Shown: positions 44,223-52,052 of the stretch, piece by piece
Layout: each line of letters starts with the position of its first letter
How positions within the stretch are numbered: position 1 is the stretch's first letter
From: Fibrobacter sp.
GTDB taxonomy: Bacteria > Fibrobacterota > Fibrobacteria > Fibrobacterales > Fibrobacteraceae
DNA length: 64,000 nt
NCBI GenBank assembly: GCA_024398965.1
Contig: JAKSIF010000002.1
Location: 62,001 to 126,000 of the forward strand
Direction: 5' to 3'
Position numbers and translations under genes: made by a program
Notes under the pieces: model-generated
The model's database searches: none
The model's input: the letters and a program-made list of their open reading frames with translations, nothing else
Told to the model about the DNA's origin: nothing

Positions 44223-45395
44223 TTAGCGGCCAGCCTTGCGGTTTGCGTGGGCCATGTCTGCTGCGGAAGGAGACGTAATCATCTTCTTGGTTTCGTCGTC
44301 CTTTTCGGACCATTCCTTTTCACCGAAGACGTCGAGATTACGCTGCACCAGTTCGGCAGCCAGCTTAACGTTCTGGCCGTTCTTACCGATAGCAAGAGCC
44401 AGGTTTTCGTCGCTGATAATCACAACGGTACGACGAGTGTCGGGCACGTGGATCAGCTTGATAACGTTTGCCGGAGCAAGAGCGCGCTGGATGAACACAT
44501 CCAGGTCCGGATTCCACTGGACGATATCGATACGTTCGTTACCCAGTTCACGGACGATAGTCTGAACGCGGGCACCCTTCATACCGACGCATGCGCCAAC
44601 GGGGTCGATCTTTTCGTCGCGAGAATGAACAGCGATCTTTGCACGGAAACCAGGTTCGCGAGCAACACCCTTCATTTCGACAACGCCTTCGTAGATTTCG
44701 GGAACTTCCTGACGGAAGAGTTCCTTGAGGAAGTCGCCATTAGCGCGGGAAAGAATCACCTGGGCGCCGTTCTTGGTATTTTCATCAACGCGGGCGATAA
44801 CAGCCTTAATGGAATTGCCCTGAGCCCAACGTTCGCGTTTGATCTGTTCGCGGTAGGGAATCATGGCTTCGGTCTGCTTGCCGAGACGAACGACGATGTT
44901 ACTTTGTTCCAAACGAATCACTTCGCCGTTAACCATGGTGCCGATGCGGCTGCGGTAGGTGTCAGTGATCTTCTGACGTTCAGCATCACGGATCTGCTGG
45001 TTCAAAAGCTGCTTAGCAGTCTGGATTGCCTGACGGCCAAAGTTGGAAATAGGAATTTCCATTTCGAGAGAGTCACCGGGCTGAGCATCTTCGTTGAATT
45101 CGCGAGCTTCTTCAACCAGCATATAGCCCTTATCCAGTTCTTCAACCTGGGCAGCGGTCATCTCGGGGTCATAGTCCGGATAGTCATCAACGACGGCCAC
45201 GCGGAGGAACACACGGATTTCGTTGTTTTCTTCGTCGAAATCAACTTCGATTTTCTTTTCGATGTGCAAGTACTTGCGGGCAGCAGTGATCAAAGCTTCC
45301 TTAAGTGCATTGAGCACAATGGAATCTTCCATATCCTTTGCTTCGACGACCGTCTTGAGCACCTCGAGCAAATTTTCTTTCGGTTCGTTCTTCAT
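44223..45395 (-). CDS. nusA: Transcription termination/antitermination protein NusA
   Basis: RNA polymerase-binding factor for pausing, termination and antitermination. 390 residues. The N-terminal RNAP-binding domain (LKEALITAARKYLH), the S1 domain (about 135-200, NGEVIRLEQSNIVVRLGKQT) and two KH domains (DPVGACVGMKGARVQTIVRE, ISDENLALAIGKNGQNVKLA) are in the standard order. The C-terminal acidic repeats of E. coli NusA are absent, as in many phyla. ATG 45395 has AGGAAGG. No ylxR-like gene separates it from infB. Confidence 0.95.
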   Translation of the reverse strand: MKNEPKENLLEVLKTVVEAKDMEDSIVLNALKEALITAARKYLHIEKKIEVDFDEENNEIRVFLRVAVVDDYPDYDPEMTAAQVEELDKGYMLVEEAREFNEDAQPGDSLEMEIPISNFGRQAIQTAKQLLNQQIRDAERQKITDTYRSRIGTMVNGEVIRLEQSNIVVRLGKQTEAMIPYREQIKRERWAQGNSIKAVIARVDENTKNGAQVILSRANGDFLKELFRQEVPEIYEGVVEMKGVAREPGFRAKIAVHSRDEKIDPVGACVGMKGARVQTIVRELGNERIDIVQWNPDLDVFIQRALAPANVIKLIHVPDTRRTVVIISDENLALAIGKNGQNVKLAAELVQRNLDVFGEKEWSEKDDETKKMITSPSAADMAHANRKAGR

Positions 45396-45410
45396 AGCAT
45401 GACCTTCCTA

Positions 45411-45857
45411 TTAGATTTGTACATCCACTTTTGCCACAAGCACTTCGTCGCGAGGAATGATTTCTTCTTCCTTCTTGCCTTTGAGTGCCAGGGTTAAATT
45501 CTTTTCATCCACTTCAATCAGCTTACCCACCACAGGCTTACCTGCAGGGCGGGTCACGCGGATAAAGCGACCCTTATTTCTGATGAAATCTGCATCCGAC
45601 TTCAAGGGGCGGTCCAAGCCCGGGGAAGAAACTTCCAGGGTGTAGGCGCCTTCGATAATCTCGGGATCAAGGTCCAGGGCGTCGGAAAGGAAATGGCTCA
45701 CATTGGTGCAATCATCAATGGAAACGCCTTCCGGCTTATCAATGTAGAGGCGCAGCGTCTTACGCTTGCCTGCGCGGAACATATCCTGTTCCACCAGAGA
45801 GACTCCGGCGGCTTCGCATGCCTTAGCAATCAGCGAATCCAACTTCTCGTTAGCCAA
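45411..45857 (-). CDS. rimP: Ribosome maturation factor RimP
   Basis: Assists 30S assembly. 148 residues. CEAAGVSLVEQDMF (near 14-27), LRLYIDKPEGVSIDDCTNVS and YTLEVSSPGLDRPLKSDADF (the family LEVSSPG-x-DRPL motif) are clear. The start is TTG 45857 with GAGGT upstream. It is the first gene of the operon that runs through ribF. Confidence 0.95.
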   Translation of the reverse strand: MANEKLDSLIAKACEAAGVSLVEQDMFRAGKRKTLRLYIDKPEGVSIDDCTNVSHFLSDALDLDPEIIEGAYTLEVSSPGLDRPLKSDADFIRNKGRFIRVTRPAGKPVVGKLIEVDEKNLTLALKGKKEEEIIPRDEVLVAKVDVQI

Positions 45858-45879
45858 TTAGACCTCGTTTTTATAATAA

Positions 45880-45896
45880 AATAGCCGCCCGCTATT
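45880..45896 (-). promoter_or_regulatory. Hairpin in the rimP operon leader
   Basis: Inverted repeat AATAGC-CGCCC-GCTATT. On the minus strand it is followed by a TTTTATTAT tract and then the rimP ribosome binding site. It could be an attenuator or a NusA autoregulation site; this is inference. Confidence 0.4.
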
Positions 45897-45953
45897 GGAA
45901 GATATCACATCCAGACCTTGGACTGAGTATTTTCCACGGGCAGTCTAAAACCG

Positions 45954-45982
45954 TTGGTAAATATAAAAAAAAATGTTATCTT
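45954..45982 (+). promoter_or_regulatory. Promoter of the 69-residue membrane protein gene
   Basis: TTGGTA (45954-45959), 17-base spacer, TATCTT (45977-45982), then ten bases to ATG 45993, so the leader would be only about four bases. Confidence 0.5.
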
Positions 45983-45992
45983 ATGGCTCACT

Positions 45993-46202
45993 ATGGCATA
46001 CGTACTACTTATTTTGGCCTCAATTGTGGGTCTTGCAGGCTCCGGATACTTCCTGCGCAAGAATATTCTTGCCATCCGCGAAAAAAACAAGAACGAACCC
46101 AAGGCTTACAAGCGCGCACTGAACTACGTGCTCACAGGTCTGTGGTACGGCTACCTGATTATCTTCTTCCTGGGCCTTACCATCAACAACTTGATCGGCT
46201 AA
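45993..46202 (+). CDS. Small two-helix membrane protein
   Basis: 69 residues from ATG 45993, the first ATG after the predicted promoter; a TTG at 45954 falls in the -35 box. Two membrane helices (YVLLILASIVGLAGSGYFL and YLIIFFLGLTINNLIG) flank a basic loop (RKNILAIREKNKNEPKAYKR). I do not recognise a family. The stop overlaps the end of the convergent Nudix gene by four bases. It lies back to back with the rimP operon. Confidence 0.65.
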   Translation: MAYVLLILASIVGLAGSGYFLRKNILAIREKNKNEPKAYKRALNYVLTGLWYGYLIIFFLGLTINNLIG

Positions 46203-46921
46203 AGGCTTCGACCCTGGGAGCGGAGCCAACGTTCATACAGGAACAACGCAATTAGATTCTTGCCGTCCACAAACTTGCGGGCGGCTTCTTCGTATGGCAG
46301 CACCTCGGTACGGATCCATTCGATTTCCTCAGTGTACTCCTGGTCCTTGCCGTCCATGGCCTTCAGCTCTTCCGCAGTGACTTCCCGTTCGATTGCATAC
46401 AAACGAATGCGCTCATCCAGAAGTCCACAGCTAGCAGCAAAGCCTTCGCTTGCCCCCTGGTACCAGAAATCCATCAGGTCAATCAGTTCGGAATCCTGGG
46501 CCTTGATCTGTGCTTCTTCTTCCAGCTCAGAAAGCGCCACCTTGCGATAGTCACCGGTCCAGTCCAAAATGCCTGCAGGAATTTCCAAGGAGGCTTGTTC
46601 TGAAATTGCAAAGCGGGGCTGACGAACCAACAGCAGGTACGGTTTGCCTTCGCAGCGAAGTACAACCAAAATGCCAACCGCATTACCGCGAACCAGAACA
46701 ATGCCGTGAACCGGGCGGCCATCCGGAAGAGTCGCCGTTGCCTCCAGCTTGATGAACAAGGGCTGACGTCCCTTGCGCAAGAAATCAACCGAGGCAAAAT
46801 GCACTTTGGTCACATTGAACTTCTTCTGAGAGGCTTCCAACCAGTCCTTATAAATACGGGAGTCTAGAACAACCTGCTTATCGGATTCTGCAATTTCTTG
46901 AGCAAAGGAATATTCAATCAT
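46199..46921 (-). CDS. Nudix hydrolase, ADP-sugar pyrophosphatase-like, degenerate box
   Basis: 240 residues from ATG 46921, chosen because AAAAGGGG lies just upstream; a TTG further upstream overlaps the preceding gene. The fold matches ADP-ribose/UDP-sugar pyrophosphatases: GIVLVRGNAVGILVVL, then LLLVRQPRFAISEQASLEIP before the box. The Nudix box reads GILDWTGDYRKVALSELEEE, in which the first Glu is Gly and the Arg of RE-x2-EE is Ser, while the E-x2-E-E cluster remains. Activity or metal binding may be altered. It is the last gene of an envelope operon. Confidence 0.7.
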   Translation of the reverse strand: MIEYSFAQEIAESDKQVVLDSRIYKDWLEASQKKFNVTKVHFASVDFLRKGRQPLFIKLEATATLPDGRPVHGIVLVRGNAVGILVVLRCEGKPYLLLVRQPRFAISEQASLEIPAGILDWTGDYRKVALSELEEEAQIKAQDSELIDLMDFWYQGASEGFAASCGLLDERIRLYAIEREVTAEELKAMDGKDQEYTEEIEWIRTEVLPYEEAARKFVDGKNLIALFLYERWLRSQGRSL

Positions 46922-46943
46922 AAATCCCCTTTTGCCGAAAAGC

Positions 46944-48068
46944 CTACTTCTCTTCGACAATCAATGTATCGGGAGCCACAGAAGCTTCTTCCCAAATTTT
47001 AGACAACGTATCAAGAATAGCTACGGAGTCATTGTCCACAACCATCTTGCTTCCACTCATATTGTAAACCATCCACTGGGGTTTTGAAGCAGGACCGCAG
47101 AATGTTTCCGTTTCATCGGGAATCATCAGTTCTCGAATAAAGCGGACGCGTTGCCCTACCCCGTAGTAGGCGTAAGAAAAGGAATTGTAGGAAGCGCATT
47201 CCGGAATTTTTTCTGTATAGTATGTGCTATAGTGCCAAATCGTATCGGGGCGTTCCTGCAAGGATCCCAAAGAATTGGAATCATTCTCCCACTTGGAGTT
47301 TATGCAGTAAACTAGGTTCGTATCTGCACAACGGTAATGAATCGGAACCAAGTTCGTGTCGTTGACGCTCCAGCTGTTCGGATACAATGTATCGGGAACC
47401 GTAGACTCACACATGTCGATACGGTGAGTGCAGTTGGACTTCATGGTCCGCCAGAAAAAAACGCGAGGCGTCAGGGAGTCGAGTACACGAATCATCGAAG
47501 GGATCGCCTTGGATTTTTTCTTTTCCTTGGTTCGTAGAGGAAAGTTGTGCGCATCCGCAAAGCTGGAATCCATATAGACAAAGAAAGTATCCCGTTGGAA
47601 GGAACCTCGACGTATGGAAATGGAATCCAGGATAGAGTCGGCATCGTTTTTCACCTTGAGGACAGAAACCCCGGAAATAAGATTTTCGCCAAGGATGATC
47701 TTCAAAGTTGTATCAGGCCTAAAGTATGGGGCGGCACAATCCTCTTCGGTAGCATGGATGTTAATGACCGGCTGGAGCAAAAGCACAGAATCCTGCTTTT
47801 CGTACTTGCGCTCAATGGAGGTAAGGGCACAATTGGAAAAGGACCAGATATCCTTTAGTTCAAGGAACAAGGTGTCACTGACCAAATGGAAAGCACGGCC
47901 TGAGTCCAGAGAAGCCCCCAGGAAGAAACCATGACCCGTAAACTCGTTTTCGCTGGAGGAAACACTGATAGGCCCATCGGAATCTTTTTCACAACCCACA
48001 AACATGAGCAAGGCGCAAGCCATGCACAAGGCGGCAACAAGACTCTTGATGTACTGGGGTTGGTTCAT
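46944..48068 (-). CDS. Predicted lipoprotein with Cys-paired modules
   Basis: 374 residues. Lipoprotein signal with lipobox MFVGC (Cys about 26), then a Ser-rich tether. The body is beta-rich. Its second half has Cys pairs in the pattern YRCADTNLVYCINSKWEND, the same C-x-(n)-C-x2-G/S-x-W style seen in the FISUMP lipoproteins, but no FISUMP domain is present. Its start has no ribosome binding site and lies 13 bases after the upstream gene, suggesting translational coupling. Function unknown. Confidence 0.6.
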   Translation of the reverse strand: MNQPQYIKSLVAALCMACALLMFVGCEKDSDGPISVSSSENEFTGHGFFLGASLDSGRAFHLVSDTLFLELKDIWSFSNCALTSIERKYEKQDSVLLLQPVINIHATEEDCAAPYFRPDTTLKIILGENLISGVSVLKVKNDADSILDSISIRRGSFQRDTFFVYMDSSFADAHNFPLRTKEKKKSKAIPSMIRVLDSLTPRVFFWRTMKSNCTHRIDMCESTVPDTLYPNSWSVNDTNLVPIHYRCADTNLVYCINSKWENDSNSLGSLQERPDTIWHYSTYYTEKIPECASYNSFSYAYYGVGQRVRFIRELMIPDETETFCGPASKPQWMVYNMSGSKMVVDNDSVAILDTLSKIWEEASVAPDTLIVEEK

Positions 48069-48081
48069 AGAACCAAAGTTA

Positions 48082-49002
48082 TTAAAAACCTAGACTTTTT
48101 TCAAAGGTAGCCATGTCTTTTGCGTCTACCGGATGGGCTGCAGCGTAGAAATCCTTCCAGCGGATAAACAGACCATTCTGGCGGACAGTCAAGAAGAAAA
48201 TGGAACTATCCTGAGGATTAAGCCTGCCAACAGACGCATCGGCAAGAACCAGGCTGCCTACAGACAAACTATCGTTCAAGGCTCCCATGCCGGAGGTTCT
48301 GCTAGTCACATTGTATCCGTGGTCTATTTCCACAAAGTATCCCAAGGAATCCTTCCCCATATCCAGAACCTTGCCCGGAAGCACGGGGAGAATAGGAGCT
48401 TCACCGATTCCCCTGAAAACGTCCATTGCCAGGAGGGATTCATGGCCTTCAAAATCGAAGTCGTCGGTAATGGTCAAGGCAGACCACTGCATAGGAAGCT
48501 GCGGGCATACGCCAGGGAACCTACATCCGGAATTCTTGGAAACCCAAACGTAATTGGAATCCTTGTTCGCCAAGTGAAGATACTCATAAACATTGCCATC
48601 TTCATGAAGTACCAGGCGAGCATTGGAAAAATCATCTGCCGGGGCAACCCAATGAAGCTTGGATGCAGCGCCACTGCGCAAGGAAGCCACATACCGCAAG
48701 AACGGATTGGGCAAGCTAAGGGACAATGTGGAATCGTTTATAATCCATGAACACTGGGCAAGGCCCTTTTCAAGGGCAAAGGGTGTTCCACCATAGCTTT
48801 TGCAAATGTTCTCCCAGTTTTCCATGTCCTCGGTTTCTTCGTTACCTGGCAAGGGCAGAGCATTGGCGATTGTCGTAACAAGCCCTGTCCAGTAAACAAA
48901 GAACGCAGCAACCGCCACAAATATCAAACGGAGCAAAGGGAACTTGTGGCGAGAAATGACTCGCTTTTTCTTTCCCTTATATTCCTGAAATTCGATGGGC
49001 AT
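48082..49002 (-). CDS. Membrane-anchored degenerate LytM/M23-like protein
   Basis: 306 residues with a basic N-terminus and one membrane helix (LLRLIFVAVAAFFVYWTGLV), so the bulk is periplasmic. The C-terminal 100 residues follow the M23/LytM fold: APILPVLPGKVLDMGKDSLG, YFVEIDHGYNVTSRTSGMGA and the DSLSVGSLVLADASVGRL strand pair. The metal ligands are mostly lost: the H-x3-D region is not seen, and the usual H-L-H-F-E reads SSIFFLTV. It is thus probably a non-catalytic amidase activator of the EnvC/NlpD kind or a structural protein. It lies between the STAS-like gene and a lipoprotein gene. Confidence 0.65.
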   Translation of the reverse strand: MPIEFQEYKGKKKRVISRHKFPLLRLIFVAVAAFFVYWTGLVTTIANALPLPGNEETEDMENWENICKSYGGTPFALEKGLAQCSWIINDSTLSLSLPNPFLRYVASLRSGAASKLHWVAPADDFSNARLVLHEDGNVYEYLHLANKDSNYVWVSKNSGCRFPGVCPQLPMQWSALTITDDFDFEGHESLLAMDVFRGIGEAPILPVLPGKVLDMGKDSLGYFVEIDHGYNVTSRTSGMGALNDSLSVGSLVLADASVGRLNPQDSSIFFLTVRQNGLFIRWKDFYAAAHPVDAKDMATFEKSLGF

Positions 49003-49007
49003 CGAAA

Positions 49008-49661
49008 CTAGAAGCTAAAGAATGCGAAGGTTCCACCAATAGCAGCCAAGATCAGCAGCACGACGATAACAACCGTACGCACAGAGGACGGTTCCTCGTC
49101 AAAGGGAACATCAAGGCCACCCTTCTTCTTATTTTCGTCCTTTACGATGGCGTTGAAGCTCTTGGTAAAACGACGATGGGTACCGGTGCGGCGATCCAGG
49201 GACTGAGAAGCCTTCTGGGCAATGTCGCCGCGGATATTCTGGGAAGCAACCGCACCGCGGTGATGCTCCTGAACTTCTTCTTCGGGAGCTTCCTGCTCGG
49301 CGGTCTGAGCCTGCAGGGAGAAAGACATCAAGTCCTCCTCAAGGGAAAAGACTCGAATGGACTTGTCGAGGCCTGCCTTTTTGAGGCCATCCACAATAAT
49401 CTTGTTGTTGGTAAGAACCGCGAACATGCCGCCACGCTTATGCATTTCCTGCTGGAACTGGATAAAGGCGTTGTAGGCATCGCTGTAAACGAAATCCAGG
49501 CCGGTCAAGTCAACGGCAAGGAACTTTTCATCGGCCTTGTCAGTCAAAAGCTGGCGAACGTCCTTTTTGAACTGTTCAGCATCAAAGGCCCCTATAGGAT
49601 TAAGGGGTGCAGAGATCAAGTCAAAACTTCCGACTTCGCGATAATTCTTCAACTGAGGCAT
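49008..49661 (-). CDS. STAS-domain protein with C-terminal membrane anchor
   Basis: 217 residues from ATG 49661, placed six bases after TATATT; an ORF start 48 bases upstream is in the promoter. The STAS fold occupies about 5-110: IGAFDAEQFKKDVRQLL, FLAVDLTGLDFVYSDAYNAF (the position of the phosphorylated Ser in anti-sigma antagonists) and VLTNNKIIVDGLKKAGLDK. A Glu/Gln-rich linker follows, then a C-terminal helix VRTVVIVVLLILAAIGGTFA anchors it, leaving the STAS domain in the cytoplasm. It heads a four-gene operon (LytM-like, lipoprotein, Nudix) and may link cytoplasmic state to the envelope. Confidence 0.75.
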   Translation of the reverse strand: MPQLKNYREVGSFDLISAPLNPIGAFDAEQFKKDVRQLLTDKADEKFLAVDLTGLDFVYSDAYNAFIQFQQEMHKRGGMFAVLTNNKIIVDGLKKAGLDKSIRVFSLEEDLMSFSLQAQTAEQEAPEEEVQEHHRGAVASQNIRGDIAQKASQSLDRRTGTHRRFTKSFNAIVKDENKKKGGLDVPFDEEPSSVRTVVIVVLLILAAIGGTFAFFSF

Positions 49662-49696
49662 ACTAGAAATATAAACTAAAAAAGGGAAAATGTGAA
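49662..49696 (-). promoter_or_regulatory. Promoter of the STAS operon, leaderless geometry
   Basis: Minus strand: TTCACA (49696-49691), 17-base spacer, TATATT (49673-49668), TCTAGT, then ATG 49661. This is the most complete example of the -10/N6/ATG arrangement here. Confidence 0.7.
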
Positions 49697-49730
49697 ACTC
49701 ATCACACAAAAAGCATTGTAAAAAGACGCC

Positions 49731-51035
49731 TTACTCTAGAATTTCGTCATCTTCCTCAACGATCATGGGTTTTGCAGGAGCTACAGGAGCAGATTCAACC
49801 TTTTCTACAGCAGGCGCTGCGGCAGGTTCTTCCAACTTTTCCTCGGAGACGGTCTCAGGAACGGTTTCGGGAATCACTTCGGCGGGAGCAGCCTCCTCGT
49901 AGTAGTCTTCCTCCACCTCTTCGGTCAAGACCTTGCGGCCGCTAGGATAGTCCACGGCCTCGGGAGTTCCCGCCCTAGGCTTCTTGGCAAACAGGTAAGG
50001 GCTTACACTCACACTGACGCGGTGTACAGGAGAAAGCACCGGATGAGATTCGAAGGCGTAGTCAACCTTCAGGAACTTGGCGATTACAAGACCGGCACCA
50101 GCAGTCACGCTCTGCAATGTAGAGAAGCTACTGAGACCAGCACGAAGAGTCAAACCGAAGTCAAAGGCGAATTCAAGACCGCCGCGGCCGCCCTGCAGCC
50201 AGTCCAGCGGGTCTTCCCAGAACCGGCCACCCACATCGGGATCCGTCTCGAAATCAAGTGCTCTCGCTTCGTGATGGAACATTCCTGCGCCCTGCCAGTA
50301 GAAGTTCAGCTTTCCGTAAAGGTACGGAACCGGCAGGCCATAGCTTGCTGCCAGGTAGAACTCGGGAGAGGAATATTCAAAGGTTCCAGATTCCCAGCTG
50401 GCGGCGGAACTGGTCCAGCCCTTGAGAAGGCCAGACACATACAAGTCCTTCAGTACCTTAAAGTGCAGGCCCGCGTCACCGCGGAAGCCAAAGCCGGTCT
50501 GGTCCATGTCGCGGTACAGACCGTGAAAGGATACGCCCAAGTCTAGGCGGTCCGTAAGCCTTTTACCGAAGGACACAGAAAAAACGTAATCTGCAATAGA
50601 AAGAGTTCTGTAGTCGGAACCTTCCGGCAAGGGTTCGCCATCCCTAATGTAAGGAATGTCATCGGCACCAAAGCGGGCGAAGGCGATTCCCAAGCCCTGG
50701 CCTTCAGCCAGAGGAATGGTTGCCGAGGCAAAGTCGTACTTGGTATCCTCGAAGTATTCCGTATGGGAGAAACTTGCCCAGGCGTAATTCATGTTGGCCA
50801 GCTGATAGGGATTGGACAGCAATCCAAGATAGTCCCCATCCACAGCCATGACTGCGGAACCGAGGGCAGCCGAGCGGGCACCCGGTTCAATATCCAGGGT
50901 GGCGTTGGCCCCAGTCACTCGTTCTGCGGCAAAGACATTGCAGGAAGCGGCAACAGCCAAAAGCACCCCGCGGAACAACGAAAACTTCCGGGCGGTAGAA
51001 CTTGCCGATTTTGCAAAAAACTTCCTGATTGTCAT
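49731..51035 (-). CDS. PorV/UPF0164-like outer membrane protein with Glu/Pro-rich tail
   Basis: 434 residues from ATG 51035, chosen because a good signal peptide (FSLFRGVLLAVAASCNVFA) starts only there. The first mature part, IEPGARSAALGSAVMAVDGD followed by LLSNPYQLA, matches the conserved start of PorV/UPF0164 barrels (GARS-x-GMG-x2-A...NPA). Strands such as FYLAASYGLPVPYLYGKLNF follow. After the barrel comes a 90-residue Glu/Pro/Ala-rich tail (PETVPETVSEEKLEEPAAAP), probably periplasmic. Possible partner of a T9SS-like secretion machinery, by analogy with PorV. Confidence 0.7.
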   Translation of the reverse strand: MTIRKFFAKSASSTARKFSLFRGVLLAVAASCNVFAAERVTGANATLDIEPGARSAALGSAVMAVDGDYLGLLSNPYQLANMNYAWASFSHTEYFEDTKYDFASATIPLAEGQGLGIAFARFGADDIPYIRDGEPLPEGSDYRTLSIADYVFSVSFGKRLTDRLDLGVSFHGLYRDMDQTGFGFRGDAGLHFKVLKDLYVSGLLKGWTSSAASWESGTFEYSSPEFYLAASYGLPVPYLYGKLNFYWQGAGMFHHEARALDFETDPDVGGRFWEDPLDWLQGGRGGLEFAFDFGLTLRAGLSSFSTLQSVTAGAGLVIAKFLKVDYAFESHPVLSPVHRVSVSVSPYLFAKKPRAGTPEAVDYPSGRKVLTEEVEEDYYEEAAPAEVIPETVPETVSEEKLEEPAAAPAVEKVESAPVAPAKPMIVEEDDEILE

Positions 51036-51092
51036 ATCTTGTCTTGCAAGATAGATTATTTTTGAATCGTAAACCAATACAGCCCCAGCAAA

Positions 51093-52034
51093 ATGAACCT
51101 TTCGGAATATATCCAACAGTTTTTGACCTACCTTACGGCACAGCGGCGATTCTCCCCCAGAACCGTCGATACCTACCGCAAGTCCCTGGACAAATTCATG
51201 GTTCACCTGAATGGCGATTGCAGCCCCCAAAAAAACGGCGTTGCAAAAGAAAGCGAAACGCCGGATCAGCCCCTGGCCGCCTTTTCCGAAATGAACGTCA
51301 AGGGTTTTGTGTGGGACTTAAAAATCAAGCAGGGCCTGGCCCCCACCAGCATCTGCGAACATCTTGCCGCCCTAAAGAGCTTTGGCAAGTACCTGGTCCG
51401 TTCCAACGTGCTGCAGACAAATCCCGCCGGAAACGTACCCATGCCCAAGAAGCCCAAGCGTCTGGTAAGCTTCATGGGGCAAAAGGACCTGGCCTTCGAC
51501 AAATTTCCCGATCTTGAGAACCCTACCCTGCCTCAGGTTCGAGCCAGACTGCTGCTAGAGCTGATATACGGATCCGGCCTTCGAATTTCCGAATGCCAAG
51601 GGCTTTGCTGGAACCAGATCATGACCTCGGAGCATTTGGTACGGGTGTTCGGTAAGGGTAGCAAGGAACGAATCGTCCCCGTAACAGAAGAACTGCTTTC
51701 CCGCATCGGCGAATTCAAGCAGATGCAGATCGAGGCGGGCCACGTGCCCACGGCCACCGGCTATGTCTTTTTAAGCGAAGACGGCAAGCCCTATGGCATA
51801 CGTACCCTTCGTAACGACATCCATAACCTACTGCGACTCATTGGCTGGGAAGGCAAGGCAAGCCCCCACGTACTTCGCCACAGTTTTGCAACACACCTGC
51901 TGGAAAACGGCGCCGAAATCATGAGCGTCAAGGAAATGCTGGGTCACGAAAGCATATCTACCACCCAGGTGTACACACACGTCAGTGCAGAACGCCTTCG
52001 CGAGGCTTTCAAGAAAACCCACCCGAGAGCATAG
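51093..52034 (+). CDS. xerC: Tyrosine recombinase XerC/XerD
   Basis: Chromosome-dimer resolution recombinase acting at dif, 313 residues. N-terminal SAM-like domain (RFSPRTVDTYRKSLDKFMVH) and catalytic domain with GSGLRISE (first Arg), KGSKERIVP, HVLRHSFATHLL (His and Arg), LGHESISTTQVYTHV (His and Tyr nucleophile). It has about 15 extra residues (SPQKNGVAKESETPD) in the N-terminal domain. It is divergent from the PorV-like gene, with no neighbouring mobile element, so a housekeeping role is likely. Xer C versus D cannot be told apart from sequence alone here. Confidence 0.9.
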   Translation: MNLSEYIQQFLTYLTAQRRFSPRTVDTYRKSLDKFMVHLNGDCSPQKNGVAKESETPDQPLAAFSEMNVKGFVWDLKIKQGLAPTSICEHLAALKSFGKYLVRSNVLQTNPAGNVPMPKKPKRLVSFMGQKDLAFDKFPDLENPTLPQVRARLLLELIYGSGLRISECQGLCWNQIMTSEHLVRVFGKGSKERIVPVTEELLSRIGEFKQMQIEAGHVPTATGYVFLSEDGKPYGIRTLRNDIHNLLRLIGWEGKASPHVLRHSFATHLLENGAEIMSVKEMLGHESISTTQVYTHVSAERLREAFKKTHPRA

Positions 52035-52052
52035 CGGCCTTGCCGAACAATA

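Noticed and set aside
45983-46255. 90-codon frame overlapping the 69-residue membrane protein gene
   Set aside because: It is a shifted reading of the same DNA with no membrane character or ribosome binding site; the 45993 frame has two clear helices and a promoter at a sensible distance.
51093-52034. xerC as an integrase of an integrated element
   Set aside because: No attachment-site duplication, excisionase or phage genes are beside it; protein length and motifs fit housekeeping XerC/XerD.
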